Made by a program: the position numbers and the translations under genes. Below are positions 63,248-64,000 of a stretch of DNA of 64,000 nucleotides, piece after piece. The DNA is from CBDAPE01 sp965198325 (GTDB lineage Bacteria; Pseudomonadota; Alphaproteobacteria; UBA828; JAPUJA01). The stretch lies in the NCBI GenBank assembly GCA_965198325.1, contig CBDAPE010000016.1:124001-188000 (forward strand), written 5' to 3'. The notes below the pieces were generated by a model, which was not told where the DNA came from, did not search any database, and saw only the letters and a program-made list of their open reading frames with translations. Each line of letters opens with the position of its first letter. Within the stretch, counting starts at the first letter, position 1.

Positions 63248-64000
63248 TTAATACAGGCCCTCGATGGTGTCACGATAGACATCGAGGATGCGATGACGGC
63301 GGATCTTTAGCGTTGGGGTCATCTGACCGTTTTCGACCGTGAAGCCGTCGTGGGCGATCGCGAAGCGCTTGATCCGCTCGATCACCGAGAGGTCGAGATT
63401 GGCGCTCTCCACTGCCTTGCCGATCATCTCGACAAAGGCCGCGTTCTCGGCCAGCTGGGGCAGGCTGGGCTCGACCTTGTGAAGCCGGGCGAAGCTTTCG
63501 ATGGCGGAAAGATCGGGCACGACGATTGCAACGAGGTGAGGCCGGGCGTCGCCGTAGGCCATGGCCTGGGCGATCTCGGATTGCAGGGTAAGCAGCCCCT
63601 CGACCCGTTGCGGCGAGACGTTGTCGCCGCCTGAGACCACGATGATGTCCTTCTTGCGGTCGGTGATGCGGATATAGCCGTCGGCATCGATCTCGCCCAC
63701 GTCGCCGGTGTGCAGCCAGCCATCCACAAGCGCTTCGGCAGTAGCCTCCGGATTCTCCCAGTAGCCCTCCATGACCAGCGGCCCGCGGACGAGAAGTTCA
63801 CCGTCGGCGGCAGTCTTGACCTCGACGCCGTCCAGTGGCGGGCCGACGGTATGGAGCTTGACTTTGTGGGGCGGGTTGCAGCTCACCACGGGCGCCGCCT
63901 CGGTCTGGCCGTAGCCCTGCAGGATGCGCACACCGAGCGCGGTGAAGAACAACCCGACGTCGGGGTTGAGCGGCGCGCCGCCGGAAACCATCGCCTTGAG
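63248..64000 (-). CDS. AMP-dependent acyl-CoA synthetase (FadD/long-chain type), C-terminal part, cut by window edge
   Basis: The frame is open to the last base, so the N-terminal half is outside. Visible are LKAMVSGGAPLNPDVGLFFT, the adenylate motif GYGQTEAAPVV, the hinge/A8 motif HTGDVGEIDADGYIRITDRK and KDIIVVSGGDNVSPQRVE, and a C-terminal LTPTLKIRR-like TPTLKIRRH end. It activates a fatty or aromatic acid with CoA and ATP. The length of the C-terminal region fits long-chain synthetases of the FAA1-like kind. Confidence 0.93.
   Translation of the reverse strand, partial: LKAMVSGGAPLNPDVGLFFTALGVRILQGYGQTEAAPVVSCNPPHKVKLHTVGPPLDGVEVKTAADGELLVRGPLVMEGYWENPEATAEALVDGWLHTGDVGEIDADGYIRITDRKKDIIVVSGGDNVSPQRVEGLLTLQSEIAQAMAYGDARPHLVAIVVPDLSAIESFARLHKVEPSLPQLAENAAFVEMIGKAVESANLDLSVIERIKRFAIAHDGFTVENGQMTPTLKIRRHRILDVYRDTIEGLY

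Overview
The window reads as chromosome of a GC-rich alphaproteobacterium, most likely Rhodospirillales-like. The grounds are codon use, a fused indolepyruvate ferredoxin oxidoreductase, DUF1244 and DUF1326 proteins, a type-B ribosomal protein L36 and a tRNA-Val-like 3' fragment. The taxonomic call is inference; no rRNA or complete tRNA is present.

Layout. (1) 1-1351: end of an acyl-CoA dehydrogenase gene and a DsbA-fold isomerase gene. (2) 1.6-11.7 kb: a decayed, IS-laden accessory block. A membrane patatin-like phospholipase is split by an IS3-family element; an IS21-family element is itself split by an IS256-family element; an amidase is frameshifted. The block ends at the C-terminus of a tyrosine recombinase followed at once by the 3' part of a tRNA-Val gene, which looks like the right edge of an old integrated element. 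(3) 12-34.5 kb: a catabolic region with three HpaB-type flavin monooxygenases, two GMC dehydrogenases, two adjacent Rieske oxygenases, two VOC proteins, an isochorismatase-family hydrolase, a flavin reductase, an Lrp/AsnC regulator and two proteins each made of three RidA domains in one chain. Several genes here are broken (polysaccharide deacetylase, class III aminotransferase, sulfotransferase), and a second IS256-family element lies among them. A radical SAM/SPASM gene carries an in-frame TGA where relatives have Cys. (4) 34.7-38.6 kb: a second IS21 copy cleanly splits a methyltransferase gene with a 6-bp target duplication. (5) 38.6-49.2 kb: L36, a Rieske oxygenase with a strong dyad operator candidate upstream, a B12-binding radical SAM protein, the glycolate oxidase operon glcDEF, an EamA transporter, a TPR protein and a DUF1445 protein. 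(6) 49.4-52.1 kb: an IS1595-family transposase with small companion genes of lower GC. (7) 52.3-64 kb: pyruvate kinase, glycerate kinase and transporter operon, DUF1244, an SDR, the fused indolepyruvate oxidoreductase, DUF1326 and a partial acyl-CoA synthetase.

How the genes may work together. The recurring unit is [triple-RidA protein + HpaB-type monooxygenase], present twice (15988-19757 on the minus strand; 31632-34449 on the plus strand). The plus-strand unit also carries its own flavin reductase and regulator, and an isochorismatase-family hydrolase sits beside the minus-strand unit. The set of protein families parallels the Rut pyrimidine pathway (monooxygenase, isochorismatase-like hydrolase, RidA, flavin reductase) but with an HpaB-type oxygenase and single-chain RidA triplets. 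It may oxidise a nitrogenous or aromatic substrate; the substrate cannot be read from sequence. Separately, glcDEF, the glycerate kinase and pyruvate kinase cover much of a glycolate-to-pyruvate route.
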